A DNA stretch of 64,000 nt from Duganella phyllosphaerae (lineage in GTDB: Bacteria; Pseudomonadota; Gammaproteobacteria; Burkholderiales; Burkholderiaceae_D): contig NZ_LROM01000156.1 in assembly GCF_001758785.1 (NCBI RefSeq), positions 54,183-118,182 of the forward strand. Direction: 5' to 3'. Positions 17,393 through 24,704 of this stretch are shown piece by piece; positions within the stretch are counted from its first letter, which is position 1, and every line of letters begins with the position of its first letter. The translations under genes and the position numbers were made by a program. Below the pieces are notes generated by a model. That model worked only from the letters and a program-made list of their open reading frames with translations, was not told the DNA's origin and ran no database searches.

Positions 17393-18379
17393 TTACCAAG
17401 GGATATCACGCTGATCTTCACGGTGCTTTTCGCAATGCTGTCTGACTAGATTGACCCACGATTCATACCAATACCATGTTTTTGAAACGGTGGTCCCGAA
17501 GTTTTTTCCATCTTCTTTAGCACCATGCTTTTTCCAAAGCAGGGTGTGATCATGCATCGTAAATTTAAACCCCTCTGTTTTCATTTTATCTATGATCTCA
17601 GATGGCAAATACTTAACCTTTTCTATTTCTTTTAAAAGTGTGTATTCAGTATTAACCTTTTCAGCAAGTTCTGACCCGGGTTTTACAAACTGAATTACTC
17701 GATCAGCTTGGCCGAAATTATTCGCGGTTTTTGCGACAAACAAAACGCGATATGCATATTTGGGACTATTGAATTCTTCCCTAGATAGCGCACCATCGAA
17801 TCCTTCAATAAATTTCTGAATATTCTTGGGTAGGCCAGGTTGGTCGCTCAGCATGTCGACTTGCGAATCGCTTAAGGATGAGAGTTGCAGACTGAACGAA
17901 AGATGCTTGTCAATTCCCAATTTCTCTGAAAATAATTTTTTTATTAATGTGTTATAGTTGAGACAGCACGCTTGAAACCTGGCGCTTAATAAGTCGTCAA
18001 TCTTTGAGGTCATCTGATGTTCGATTTCATGTCGTAGACCTACGAGGAAACGAAGATTGTTGGCCGCGTCAGTCTCCACAGGAGACCTTTCACAATTCAA
18101 ACATCGCTCTAGCTCCCACCATTTGTATGCGCCGCGTTTTGTAGTGTCATATTTTTTTCGACCTCCAATCATGGAAAAGTGACGATAGTCTATTTTCTTG
18201 GAGCGGAAGTACGCATGCATCAAATAAGTCCAAGCTATCACCATCAGGACAATATATATTTCTGATTTAAAAAGGATGCTGGGACTGTTGAAAATCTGCA
18301 CGGCAGCTAGGGCAGACTCGCGGGATTTTTTCAACAATTCATCTTTTATCGACTTTACCCGACGGTGGCGAGTTGGCAT
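17393..18379 (-). CDS. DUF3644 family protein with HEPN-like RNase motif; candidate defence gene
   Basis: A 328-residue protein. The N-terminal half fits DUF3644: ESALAAVQIFNSPSILFKSE, then IVLMVIAWTYLMHAYF, and a central RHEIEH. Arg116 and His121 in that motif have the R-x4-H spacing of HEPN ribonucleases. A second R-x4-H-like pattern is not obvious. The C-terminal part is lysine and tryptophan rich (HDHTLLWKKHGAK; TWYWYESWVNLVRQHCEKH), perhaps nucleic-acid binding. The hydrophobic stretch near 40-56 is probably a helix of the fold, not a membrane anchor. ATG 18379 has GGGG 6-9 bases upstream. It is the first gene of a likely two-gene unit with the TIR gene, lying between lysis genes and integrase remnants, a usual place for prophage cargo. 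Confidence 0.7.
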   Translation of the reverse strand: MPTRHRRVKSIKDELLKKSRESALAAVQIFNSPSILFKSEIYIVLMVIAWTYLMHAYFRSKKIDYRHFSMIGGRKKYDTTKRGAYKWWELERCLNCERSPVETDAANNLRFLVGLRHEIEHQMTSKIDDLLSARFQACCLNYNTLIKKLFSEKLGIDKHLSFSLQLSSLSDSQVDMLSDQPGLPKNIQKFIEGFDGALSREEFNSPKYAYRVLFVAKTANNFGQADRVIQFVKPGSELAEKVNTEYTLLKEIEKVKYLPSEIIDKMKTEGFKFTMHDHTLLWKKHGAKEDGKNFGTTVSKTWYWYESWVNLVRQHCEKHREDQRDIPW

Positions 18380-18534
18380 ATTGCCCCAAAGTTGTGCTGG
18401 ACAACCTATTGTATCAACTTAGCAAGTCCCGAAAACTATTTTTAGTTTTATTTTTCGATGGGCAGACAATGGGCAACAAGGCCCTCTCTAAGCGTGATCA
18501 TCGCCGACGTGGCCACCGTCTCGGAGGCACCCGA

Positions 18535-18636
18535 TTAAGCCTGCATAAGCATCACACGGTGCTCCAGCAGACCACTGCACTGGCACGGTGCCTCGGTTTT
18601 ATCCAGATGGTTGCAGGCAAGCCCAGCGTAGCTCTT
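18535..18636 (-). pseudogene. Remnant of the 3' end of a P4-type integrase gene
   Basis: On the minus strand this reads LDKTEA, seven residues, then LLEHRVMLMQA and a stop at 18535-18537. It matches the end of the intact integrase at 20413-21648 (PDKTEAAYRRGDLLDKRVMLMQAW), except that the catalytic tyrosine region is altered (PCQCSG in place of AYRRGD) and the last residues are lost. It is a decayed fragment, in the same frame as the next remnant but separated from it by a stop. Confidence 0.65.
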
Positions 18637-18846
18637 TTACGGACCCAGATCAGGAGATAGGATGGCTGATGGTCGCTGGCCAAGCTTCTTCCACGCTGCG
18701 CGTTTTTCGTCCGCGTAGTCGTGGTGCATGTAATGCCCCCGCACCTTGCTGCCTGGAAGAACATGGTTCTGGCAGCGGTCGATGATGTCGAGACCGATGC
18801 CCGTTTGCCTTGCCAAAATTTGGGCGAAAATTGGGCGAAAGCTCAA
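18637..18846 (-). pseudogene. Remnant of the C-terminus of a second-type phage integrase
   Basis: The open fragment contains IGLDIIDRCQNHVLPGSKVR and then HYMHHDYADEKRAAW, the typical C-terminal end of a tyrosine recombinase family of betaproteobacterial phages; the HYMHHDY tract would hold the catalytic tyrosine. The sequence upstream of IGLDI has no integrase similarity, so the N-terminal and central domains are missing. It is a remnant and cannot be an active recombinase. Confidence 0.7.
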
Positions 18847-18950
18847 ACCATTTCCGACCTCTCCAGACCCCCAACCTCTGCGACCAGCCAGACGTTATCA
18901 GGTCTGGTGAGGTCTTTGGAGGTCTAAACGCTGTACTCTTCATTTGCTTA

Positions 18951-19238
18951 TCACCACGCGTCGATCCATGCCTCCACTGCACGCAGGTCAATCCACAGGC
19001 GGCCGTCGACCATCTTGCACTCCCGCCCGTCCAGCCACTTCCCGGCCTTGCGGCGCGACTGCACCGCATCCGTCGTGTCGCCGGACAGCTCGATGTAGCG
19101 CCCCAACTTCACCCAGTTCAGTCTCGCTTCTGGCCGTGCCGCTGTGTTCGCCAAAGCGATGCGCGGCTGGTCCCGAATCTCCCGCGCTAGTTCGTCAAGC
19201 GCCCGCTGCGCCGCCTCCAGTTTATCCTCGATGGCCAT
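18951..19238 (-). CDS. Excisionase-like DNA-binding protein (orphan)
   Basis: A 95-residue protein starting MAIEDKLEAAQRALDELARE. The C-terminal half (LNWVKLGRYIELSGDTTDAV, then RKAGKWLDGRECKMVDGRLW and AVEAWIDAW) has the layout of phage excisionases with a winged-helix MerR-like fold. It would bend DNA at att sites to direct excision. It lies between two integrase remnants, 8 bases after the stop of one and upstream of the other, so its original integrase partner is probably one of these. Whether it still works with the intact P4-type integrase is unknown. ATG 19238 was chosen; the longer frame from 19304 overlaps remnant sequence. Confidence 0.6.
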   Translation of the reverse strand: MAIEDKLEAAQRALDELAREIRDQPRIALANTAARPEARLNWVKLGRYIELSGDTTDAVQSRRKAGKWLDGRECKMVDGRLWIDLRAVEAWIDAW

Positions 19239-19246
19239 GATGGGGC

Positions 19247-19405
19247 CTATGCTCCCGCTTCGGGTTGAAGGGTCGCCGACAGGCGCGCGCCCAGCGCTGC
19301 CCATGCCGCGCGCTTCTCGTCAGCGTAGTCGTGGTGCATTTAGTGCCGGCGGACTTTGCTGCCCGGCAGTACGTGGTTTTGGCAGCGGTCGATGATGTCG
19401 AGTTC
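19247..19405 (-). pseudogene. Second copy of a truncated integrase C-terminus, with in-frame stop
   Basis: Reading the minus strand gives LDIIDRCQNHVLPGSKVRRH, a TAA, then MHHDYADEKRAAWAALGARL and a stop at 19247-19249. It is homologous to the remnant at 18637-18846, 610 bp away; for example the 22 bases at 18771-18792 recur exactly at 19381-19402. The TAA replaces the residue that is tyrosine in the other copy (HYMHHDY). The gene is dead at both ends. Confidence 0.7.
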
Positions 19406-19423
19406 TGCACCAGTTGCTGCATC

Positions 19424-19564
19424 ATGGTCGTGTCGGGCCATGAGTGTGACAAGCTGCCGCTTGATGCGTCGGTCGGCGAGAAGGTACTGGCACTGGCGCG
19501 GGACTGGCCGCGCGGGAGGAAGTATGAGGCGCTGCTTGAGGCGGGGGCGGCTGGTGGCGACTGA
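19424..19564 (+). pseudogene. Remnant of an Rz1-like spanin 3' end
   Basis: From 19445 it reads CDKLPLDASVGEKVLALARD then WPRGRKYEALLEAGAAGGD and a stop. This is close to the tail of the intact Rz1 at 15750-16031, but the lipobox and proline-rich part are absent. It starts about 20 bases from the end of an integrase remnant that points the other way. It marks the former junction of a related phage's lysis cassette and integrase region. Confidence 0.7.
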
Positions 19565-19595
19565 ACTTAGCGGTAGATGCCACCATAAAAGATTT

Positions 19596-19880
19596 TCAAC
19601 TGGCGTACAAAGTTGCTACGCAATTGCCGCACACTTTTCTGCCAATCCTAGCCATTTTAAGGCGTGCGCTTTCTTCTTCTTCGCAGGCAAAGGACGCAAT
19701 TTCAGTGTCAGCCAAAAGCACTTGACCGCATTCCGACTCACGTTCTGCCATGCATTCTGAATTAAAGTTCTTATGCGCTTTAAACAGATGATATTCGCCT
19801 GTTGATTTCAAAGTGAACAATGAATAATGCTGCAAATTACGTTGCAGCGAACGTCGGAAATCGTCCAAAATATCACCCAT
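19596..19880 (-). CDS. Small hypothetical prophage protein
   Basis: A 94-residue protein starting MGDILDDFRRSLQRNLQHYS. The ATG at 19880 has a clear AGGAG about nine bases upstream on the minus strand, supporting translation. It is soluble, acidic in the middle, and ends with a CxxC pair (GRKVCGNCVATLYAS). No family was recognised. Base composition is lower in GC than the tail genes, as in the cargo island. Confidence 0.5.
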   Translation of the reverse strand: MGDILDDFRRSLQRNLQHYSLFTLKSTGEYHLFKAHKNFNSECMAERESECGQVLLADTEIASFACEEEESARLKMARIGRKVCGNCVATLYAS

Positions 19881-19972
19881 TTAAGACTCCTGAGATAAAA
19901 GAGGTTTTAAAAATTATGGAAGTGCCCCGCCAGCCGAGCTGAATACGGGGGCACAGTTACTGCCCCTTTACC

Positions 19973-20122
19973 TTATAGCTTTGATAGCAAGCACACCATC
20001 ATCGCAGCGAGAATGAAGGCAGTTACTGGCGGAAAGTGCAGCGCTAACGCACCGAACAATCCCGTAAAAGCCACAGTCCTCTTGTGCAAAGGTGCTGAAC
20101 TTGTCATTTTTGGTTTGGCCAT
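19973..20122 (-). CDS. Very small membrane protein
   Basis: A 49-residue protein starting MAKPKMTSSAPLHKRTVAFT and mostly hydrophobic from residue 17 on (two short segments split by PPVT). ATG 20122 has a near-perfect GGAGGAG about six bases upstream on the minus strand, which favours a real gene over chance. Function unknown; small membrane proteins of this kind are common among prophage accessory genes. The 290 bp between this gene and the integrase hold nothing else I can identify. Confidence 0.5.
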   Translation of the reverse strand: MAKPKMTSSAPLHKRTVAFTGLFGALALHFPPVTAFILAAMMVCLLSKL

Positions 20123-20412
20123 GGCCGCTCCTCCATAGACTGCACCCGGTCTCATGAAGAGTCGGAAGGGCGCGTTCAGACTTTAGTGCTATTTTGGTTT
20201 CAGCTAGGCTCAATGGCTTTCGCGCAGGACATACCCAAGGCAGCACCAATCCGACTGCTCTTTTTGCCTAATTAAAAGCATTAGGCGAGTTCGGCGTTGA
20301 ATTGCCTATTGTAAACTTTGCATTAGATAAAACAATACTGTGATTTCATACAGGAAACAAGGTGTAGTAACTTCTTCTGCCACACCAATCGGTGAAAGCG
20401 CGACGGCATCCT

Positions 20413-21648
20413 TTAAGTCGCAGCGCCGCGTATCGGCGTTACCGTCGCTGCTTCCGGCACGGTCCCACAGAAGTCGGCCCATGCCTGCATCAGCATCACC
20501 CGCTTGTCCAGTAGGTCTCCGCGCCGGTAGGCTGCCTCCGTTTTATCCGGAAGGCTGTGTGCCAGGGCATGCTCACAAACCTCGCGCGGGAACGAGTTGG
20601 CGACGGATTCGGAGCACCAGTCACGGAATGTTGAGCGGAAACCGTGTACTGTGATCTCCTTGCGTTCCATGCGCCGCAGCACGGCGGTCAAGCTCATATC
20701 CGAGAGCGGTGTACTGTCGGTTTTTCCAGGGAAAACAATGTCGCCCATGCGCGGCATATTCTTGAGCAGTGTCAGGGCAGCCGTGGACAGTGGTACGCGG
20801 TGTTCCTTGTTGGCCTTCATGCGCTCGCCGGGAATGGTCCACAGTGCCGCATCGAAATTGATCTCACCCCACTTGGCACCACGCACCTCTCCTGATCGCG
20901 TAGCGGTCAGTATTGCGAATTCCACCGCCCGCGCGCCGATGCCTTCGCGCTTCCTCAGATCAACCATAAACTCCCCAGTTTCGCGCCAAGGTAGGGCTGG
21001 ATGGTGTGCAACCTTGACCACTTTGCCCGGGTCGGCCAGCAAGTTGTCCAGGTGTCCGCGCCAGCGCGCCGGGTTTTCACCTGTTCGAAACTTGCTGACC
21101 GTAGCCCAGTCCAAGATGCTCTCGATGCGGCCGCGCAACCTGGTGGCGGTTTCTGTTTTCTCCAGCCAGATATGGCTGAGCACCTTGACGACCAGCGGAG
21201 TATCGACGGCCGCCACCGGCAGCGCGCCGATGATCGGGGTCGCGTATGTCGCCAAAGTGTTTTCCCACTGACTGGCATGCTTGGCGCTCTTCCAGCCACC
21301 TCGGTGTGCCGCGATGTATGCTGCGGCGCACTGGTCGAACGTCATCAGCTTTGCGCGTTCAGCCGCCAGCGCGAGCTTGCTGGCCGCGCGAACCTCGAGG
21401 GGGTCTTGCCCGGCGAGTAGCGTCGAGCGGCAATCCTTCGCCTTAGCGCGGGCCTCGCTCAGGTTGACGGTATGCAGCGCACCGAGCCCCATTTCCCTCT
21501 GCTTACCGCCGATCGTAAATCGGAATATCCAGCTCTTGCTGCCCGACTTTGATACCTGCAACCAGAGCCCTGCGCCATCACCGTAATATCCAGGCTCCTT
21601 CATCCTGCTCACCGCTAAAGGGCTGAGCTTTTCCACTGTCTTCGCCAT
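20413..21648 (-). CDS. P4-type tyrosine-recombinase integrase
   Basis: A 411-residue protein with the order of P4-like integrases: an N-terminal DUF4102 arm-binding domain (residues 1-90, GYYGDGAGLWLQV, FRFTIGGKQREMGLG), a SAM-like core-binding domain (about 95-200) and a C-terminal catalytic domain. Catalytic residues are visible: Arg in TATRSGEVR, His and Arg in HGFRSTFRDW, and Tyr in AYRRGD. It inserts the phage at a tRNA gene. The start ATG 21648 follows GGGGGTAGG; an in-frame GTG lies at 21669. The gene is intact and points into the prophage, 140 bp from the attR-like tRNA fragment. Confidence 0.92.
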   Translation of the reverse strand: MAKTVEKLSPLAVSRMKEPGYYGDGAGLWLQVSKSGSKSWIFRFTIGGKQREMGLGALHTVNLSEARAKAKDCRSTLLAGQDPLEVRAASKLALAAERAKLMTFDQCAAAYIAAHRGGWKSAKHASQWENTLATYATPIIGALPVAAVDTPLVVKVLSHIWLEKTETATRLRGRIESILDWATVSKFRTGENPARWRGHLDNLLADPGKVVKVAHHPALPWRETGEFMVDLRKREGIGARAVEFAILTATRSGEVRGAKWGEINFDAALWTIPGERMKANKEHRVPLSTAALTLLKNMPRMGDIVFPGKTDSTPLSDMSLTAVLRRMERKEITVHGFRSTFRDWCSESVANSFPREVCEHALAHSLPDKTEAAYRRGDLLDKRVMLMQAWADFCGTVPEAATVTPIRGAAT

Positions 21649-21790
21649 CCTACCCCCATCTCTACCCACATTCGATGTGCGGATTGTACCGCACCTATAC
21701 GAACTGATGCGAACAAACTGGATTTCATAACTCTTTGATTTTTATGGGAAAGTGAACTAATGCGAATTGGTTTGAATCTCTCAAATGCGG

Positions 21791-21805
21791 ACCCTCTCTC
21801 CGCCA
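21791..21805 (+). other. Probable attR: displaced 3' end of a tRNA-Ser gene
   Basis: Bases 21795-21805 read TCTCTCCGCCA, the 3' acceptor strand, discriminator G and CCA typical of bacterial tRNA-Ser. No T-arm, anticodon arm or 5' half precedes it, so this is not a complete tRNA. It lies just outside the integrase gene and is followed 43 bp later by a strong terminator that would suit the original tRNA. The intact tRNA-Ser is then expected at the left end of the prophage, outside the window. Confidence 0.5.
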
Positions 21806-21848
21806 AGGATACACTCAGGCGATCCCAGCAAGTCCCGGGAAGTCCCTC

Positions 21849-21886
21849 AAAAAGCCGCTTTAGCCCTTGCTAGAGCGGCTTTTTTG
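21849..21886. terminator. Strong bidirectional Rho-independent terminator at the prophage boundary
   Basis: AAAAAGCCGCT at 21849-21859 pairs perfectly with AGCGGCTTTTT at 21874-21884. Flanking A and T runs allow it to work in both directions. It probably was the terminator of the tRNA gene used for integration. Confidence 0.85.
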
Positions 21887-21963
21887 TTTTGTGGCGTCCT
21901 GGGCTGTGCGAGGGCATCCAGGGTTTTTAGGGGCCTGATACAGATCAGCCTCTCTTTTATTGG

Positions 21964-22332
21964 GTGCTGAAAGGCTTTGCTTTTCCTAGTGCCCCGAAAG
22001 TTATTCAACTGATTAAAGACGGCCAGCTTGGTTGGGTCGGTGCTGGCTTTACATGTTCAACGCTCTACGAGATTTTTGAGCCCGGCACAGGCAAAGCGAT
22101 GTCGATGGAGGCGGGGGCTGGGTATGCCATCGGCGCGGCGATTGTCTTCTTGGCGGCCTCAAGCGTAATTGCAGCATTGGGAACCATGCTGCCGGTTGCC
22201 TACCCAATGCCAACTGGCGCTACTTGGCGAACGCATTATCAGATTCTCATTAAGTCGGTTGGCTTGACGATTGCCAGCGCAGTGTTGTTCGGGCTTGTTC
22301 ATTATGGTACTGTTGGAGTCCGAACGCTATAA
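21964..22332 (+). CDS. Small membrane protein, function unknown
   Basis: A 122-residue protein with a GTG start. Three hydrophobic segments can be seen (about residues 20-32, 50-78 and 95-115), ending LFGLVHYGTVGVRTL. No family was recognised. The frame is open back to 21931 without a better start, so the N-terminus may be incomplete or the gene may be a chromosomal fragment left beside the attachment site. Confidence 0.4.
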   Translation: MLKGFAFPSAPKVIQLIKDGQLGWVGAGFTCSTLYEIFEPGTGKAMSMEAGAGYAIGAAIVFLAASSVIAALGTMLPVAYPMPTGATWRTHYQILIKSVGLTIASAVLFGLVHYGTVGVRTL

Positions 22333-22377
22333 ATCTTGCCTTCGTATCCCAAATTGATCACGCGACGGGAGCGTAAA

Positions 22378-22518
22378 ATGACAACCTTAAAAGCCTGGAT
22401 AGGCGACCGCCTTGAAACCCCGGAGAAAGCGCGTACAACGCTATCGAATATTGCTGTGTTCGGTGGCGTGGTTGGTGTTGTCCTGACAATGATAGCTGTG
22501 ATAATCGCTCAAGTCTGA
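22378..22518 (+). CDS. Small membrane protein, function unknown
   Basis: A 46-residue protein starting MTTLKAWIGDRLETPEKART, with one C-terminal membrane segment (VFGGVVGVVLTMIAVIIAQV). GGGAGC lies 6-11 bases before ATG 22378. It follows the previous membrane protein by 45 bp on the same strand. No known family. Confidence 0.4.
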   Translation: MTTLKAWIGDRLETPEKARTTLSNIAVFGGVVGVVLTMIAVIIAQV

Positions 22519-22590
22519 TTAGGGTGATTCGCAAACAAAAGGCGATCCGCCACCCTCAACGGCTTGGCAACATTTGTCTTTACCTCTAAA

Positions 22591-22908
22591 TCAAGTCCTC
22601 TTTGCGAGGTATAGGCTCTGTGAGTCAGCGCTGGAAGGGGGCCACTGGCGGGCGGCGTGCAGTACACGCAGCACGCGCACCACGTCGCCGGCAGTGTCAT
22701 AGACGAGAATGTAATTCTGGTGCGCTACGAGCTCACGAGTGCCGGCAGCACGGCCAAGCTTGCCCAAGCCGGGATGATCGACCAGGCGGTTCGCCTTTTC
22801 TGCAAACAGCTCATCGATGGCGAGCGCGGCGGCCGGGTTGTCGGCCTCGATGTATTCGTAGATGTCATCGCGGTCTCGAATCGCCTCTGGTGTCCAGAAC
22901 AATTCCAT
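22591..22908 (-). CDS. RelE/ParE-family toxin
   Basis: A 105-residue protein starting MELFWTPEAIRDRDDIYEYI, with the family's helix region (NPAAALAIDELFAEKANRL), a DHPGLGKLGRAAGTREL segment and the closing strand YILVYDTAGDVVRVLRVLHA. ParE/RelE-type toxins either poison gyrase or cut mRNA at the ribosome; which applies here cannot be read from sequence. Its ATG overlaps the antitoxin stop by one base, as usual for such pairs. The C-terminal tail after HAARQWP is longer than typical. Confidence 0.85.
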   Translation of the reverse strand: MELFWTPEAIRDRDDIYEYIEADNPAAALAIDELFAEKANRLVDHPGLGKLGRAAGTRELVAHQNYILVYDTAGDVVRVLRVLHAARQWPPSSADSQSLYLAKRT

Positions 22909-23195
22909 TATTCAGCGGCGTCCAGTCGGCGACGTGTGGCGGCGCGCCTGGCGGCGAACTTGGCTTCAACCTCAGCGGCCGGGATCAGGTTGCCGGCATT
23001 GGCCGATTCCAGACCGCTCTGCACCTGGCGACGGAACCATGCGTCATGTTCTGCCGCTTCCTGCTGCTGCCGAACGAAGTCACGCATGAAGTCGCGCAGC
23101 AACTGGGCGCCGGTACGGTCGCGCCCCTTGGCGGCTGTCGTGAACTGGTCTTTCAGGTTCTTATCGACCCGGAAGGTAAAAGTTGCTTCGCTCAT
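22908..23195 (-). CDS. Antitoxin of the ParE-type pair (RelB/DinJ-like)
   Basis: A 95-residue protein starting MSEATFTFRVDKNLKDQFTT. The N-terminal strand TFTFRVD and the following helices resemble ribbon-helix-helix antitoxins, which bind DNA as dimers and repress their own promoter. The C-terminal half (helical, ending ATRRRLDAAE) would bind the toxin. ATG 23195 has GGAG about 11 bases upstream on the minus strand; the longer open frame to 23270 has no supporting site. Confidence 0.8.
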   Translation of the reverse strand: MSEATFTFRVDKNLKDQFTTAAKGRDRTGAQLLRDFMRDFVRQQQEAAEHDAWFRRQVQSGLESANAGNLIPAAEVEAKFAARRAATRRRLDAAE

Positions 23196-23570
23196 GCCCT
23201 TGCTCCTATGTGTTACAGCGTAATTACATGGTAGCACAAGGCGCAACCGCCGTATGGCGACTCGCAGCAAGGAACGGAAACCGGGTTAATGAAAAGCCGG
23301 CCCGGCCGGATTGGCTTGGCTTTCCTTTTATCCCGTGTTGTTGGCGCTGACCGAAAACTGACCCGGATAACCTATCGGGGCATAATTGAGGCATATCTTG
23401 AGAGCTTTCAGGCAGGAATCCAAGCGTGGCAAGCCTTCTTCGAAGGCCTCGTCCTGTGCACGGGCGTGCCTCTTCGAATCGCCCATTTGCCGCCGCGCGA
23501 GCGACGGCGTCGCGCGCCGTGGGCGCGCGGTTTGCACCCGATCAGGCTTTTCGATCTGAAGTCCGCTGGC
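23196..23570. other. Intergenic stretch without a gene
   Basis: No convincing gene was found. It holds the promoter side of the toxin-antitoxin operon and a GC-rich possible hairpin (AAAGCC at 23293-23298, GGCTTT at 23318-23323). The region around 23335-23365 resembles the tip of an IS21-type element (GGCGCTGACCGAAAACTGAC), possibly a relic, but no transposase remains. Confidence 0.4.
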
Positions 23571-24704
23571 CTACCTCTTCGGCGTGAGCATCAGCAACCG
23601 CCCACTCGCACCGTCTTCCAGCAACCACAGCGCGCCACTGGGCCCGGTGCGCACGGCACGAATCCGTTCGCCCATGTCCCAATGGTCCTGCTTGGTCGCA
23701 TTCTCGCCGTCGAGGGCGATGCGGTCCAGCGACTTGCCCGAGAGACCGGTGATGAACAGGGAATTTTTCCACTTCGGGAACAGGTCCGCATCGTAGTAGG
23801 CCAGGCCGCCCGGTGAAATGGCTGGATTCCAGGACACTTTCGGGGCCTCGAAGCCGTCGCCAGGCGCGTGGTCGGGGATGTCCCGGCCGTCATAGTGGCT
23901 GCCGTTCGATACCTTCGGCCAGCCATAGTTGAGGCCTGGCTTGATCAGGTTGATCTCGTCGCCATGGCGCGGCCCCATCTCCATTTCCCACAGGCGTCCC
24001 TGTTTGTCGAAGGCGATGCCCAGCAGGTTGCGGTGGCCGTACGACCACACGGCTGCATTGAAGCCCTTGGCCGCGAGCGGGTTGCCGGCGGCCGGCGTGC
24101 CGTCGAGGTTCAGGCGCAGCACCTTGCCCAGCGTCGACTTGGGATCCTGTGCCGGATCGAAAAGCTGGCGGTCGCCACTGGTGAAAAACAGATACTTGCC
24201 ATCCGTCGAAAAGCCGATACGGCCCGAATAATGCCCGCCTGTCGAAGCATCCTGGCCGCGGAAAATGGTCTTTGTATCCTTGAGCGTGCCGCCTGCCTGA
24301 TCCAGTGTCGCGGTGGCGAGCACGACCCGGCTGCTGTCACCGGTGCCAGCCTCGGAGTAGCTGAAGTAGAGCAGCTTGCTGGCCGCGAAATCGGGCGCGG
24401 GCACGATGTCCATCAGCGCGCCCTGGCCCTTGCTGCTGACGGCGGGTGTGCCGGACACTGTCCTCCTGGTACCGGTTGCGGGATCGAACAGGATCAACGT
24501 CCCTTCCTTTTGCGTCACCAGCACGTGGTCGTTGGGCAGAAATGCCATGGCCCACGGGTTCTTGAATGTGCCGACCGGCTTGACCTCGAAAGGCAGGCCG
24601 CCGGTTGCGGATGTGCTGGCCCGTGCGTTCGCGGCTGCCGGGGCGGTCAAGGCGAGCAGGGTGAGCGAGAAAGTGGTGGCAACGCCGATCATGTTCAAAT
24701 TCAT
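23571..24704 (-). CDS. PQQ-type aldose sugar / sorbosone dehydrogenase, exported
   Basis: A 377-residue protein with a Sec signal peptide (residues 1 to about 27, ending PAAANA). The rest is a six-bladed beta-propeller of the soluble glucose/sorbosone dehydrogenase family. Typical features are NPWAMAFLPNDHVLVTQKEG at the start, HYSGRIGFSTDGKYLFFTSG in the middle, the GHRNLLGIAF loop, EMGPRHGDEINLI and LNYGWP. Members oxidise aldose sugars in the periplasm with PQQ as cofactor. It stands alone; no PQQ synthesis genes are in the window. Substrate is not predictable. Confidence 0.85.
   Translation of the reverse strand: MNLNMIGVATTFSLTLLALTAPAAANARASTSATGGLPFEVKPVGTFKNPWAMAFLPNDHVLVTQKEGTLILFDPATGTRRTVSGTPAVSSKGQGALMDIVPAPDFAASKLLYFSYSEAGTGDSSRVVLATATLDQAGGTLKDTKTIFRGQDASTGGHYSGRIGFSTDGKYLFFTSGDRQLFDPAQDPKSTLGKVLRLNLDGTPAAGNPLAAKGFNAAVWSYGHRNLLGIAFDKQGRLWEMEMGPRHGDEINLIKPGLNYGWPKVSNGSHYDGRDIPDHAPGDGFEAPKVSWNPAISPGGLAYYDADLFPKWKNSLFITGLSGKSLDRIALDGENATKQDHWDMGERIRAVRTGPSGALWLLEDGASGRLLMLTPKR

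Noticed and set aside
18421..18431. The 11-mer AGCAAGTCCCG shared with 21827-21837, as a possible att core pair
   Set aside because: Matches of 11 bases are expected by chance many times in 64 kb, and no tRNA sequence accompanies the left copy.
18373..18660. A 95-codon plus-strand ORF between the HEPN-like gene and the xis-like gene
   Set aside because: It overlaps the start of the HEPN-like gene and runs antisense over the integrase remnant; no ribosome binding site and no family-like sequence.
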